Shown here: positions 13,076 through 13,194 of the stretch, one piece after another
How the letters are laid out: every line of letters begins with the position of its first letter
Numbering within the stretch: position 1 is the first letter of the stretch
DNA from: CAZHYM01 sp964536785
GTDB lineage: Bacteria > Patescibacteriota > Saccharimonadia > Saccharimonadales > Saccharimonadaceae
Reading direction: 5' to 3'
Length of the DNA: 13,194 bases
NCBI GenBank assembly: GCA_964536785.1
Contig: CAZHYM010000017.1
Coordinates: 1-13,194 of the forward strand
Made by a program: the position numbers and the translations under genes
Notes under the pieces: model-generated
The model's database searches: none
Told to the model about the DNA's origin: nothing
Seen by the model: only the letters and a program-made list of their open reading frames with translations

Positions 13076-13194
13076 ATCATGGCGGATATAGCTCAGATGC
13101 TGTCCGAGTGAAACGAGTTAAGTTTTAAACTAGCGTTGCGCTCTAATCATCTGGCCGCTTAGAAAAAGCTATCATGGCGGATATAGCTCAGATG
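13076..13194 (+). repeat. 24-bp direct repeat of a tRNA-like 5' end, 95 bp apart
   Basis: ATCATGGCGGATATAGCTCA plus GATG occurs at 13076-13099 and again at 13171-13194, where the window ends. GGCGGATATAGCTCAGATG looks like the acceptor and D-arm start of a tRNA. After the first copy no tRNA follows; instead 13132-13153 is, on the minus strand, a D-arm piece CAGATGATTAGAGCGCAACG plus CT. The second copy may begin an intact tRNA beyond the window. A fold-back chimera at a contig end is possible. Confidence 0.6.

Noticed and set aside
13079..13111. Short coding start MADIAQMLSE at the repeat
   Set aside because: It is only ten codons, the TATAAT is one base away from the ATG, and GGCGGATATAGCTCAG is far better explained as a tRNA 5' end.

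Overview
The window reads as part of a Patescibacteria/CPR chromosome, most likely a Saccharibacterium (TM7). The evidence is low GC, tightly packed genes, UGA used as a stop codon (which argues against Gracilibacteria), a MurT/GatD pair, a MurA with a fused XRE helix-turn-helix, a membrane-anchored double-AAA+ Clp-type ATPase, and a YpfJ-type neutral zinc peptidase. Several genes have an (extended) -10 box placed so that transcription would begin at or within about 2 nt of the start codon, i.e. leaderless mRNAs. The lineage call is inferred from gene content; there is no rRNA here.

Positions 1-5479 look like a mobile accessory island, visibly more AT-rich than the rest. In order it holds the 3' end of a tyrosine recombinase; a two-gene CBASS-like defence operon (SLATT two-TM effector, then CD-NTase with AGS-C sensor domain); a roughly 140-nt structured RNA with its own promoter and intrinsic terminator; a membrane-anchored PASTA-like protein; a small acidic protein of unknown function; and a large serine recombinase interrupted by a 10-N assembly gap. 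The recombinase reading frame ends inside the 3' end of an oppositely oriented tRNA-Pro(UGG), which probably marks the island edge or attachment site.

Positions 5480-12814 look like core genome: gatD and murT on the minus strand (amidation of peptidoglycan stem glutamate), then divergently a small two-TM protein with the Clp-type ATPase, the HTH-MurA protein (UDP-GlcNAc enolpyruvyl transfer), and the zinc peptidase. Most of these act on the cell envelope or its proteins.

Positions 12815-13194 hold tRNA-Arg(UCU), tRNA-Gly(UCC) and then an odd stretch in which a tRNA-like 5' sequence is repeated 95 bp apart around an inverted piece of a tRNA D-arm. The window stops exactly at the end of the second copy.

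The most notable items are the CBASS-like operon in a presumed CPR genome and the RNA directly behind it. That RNA's apical loop can form 11 continuous pairs with the loop and 3' strand of its own terminator, suggesting a terminator/antiterminator switch ahead of the PASTA-like gene, or a standalone 6S-like RNA.
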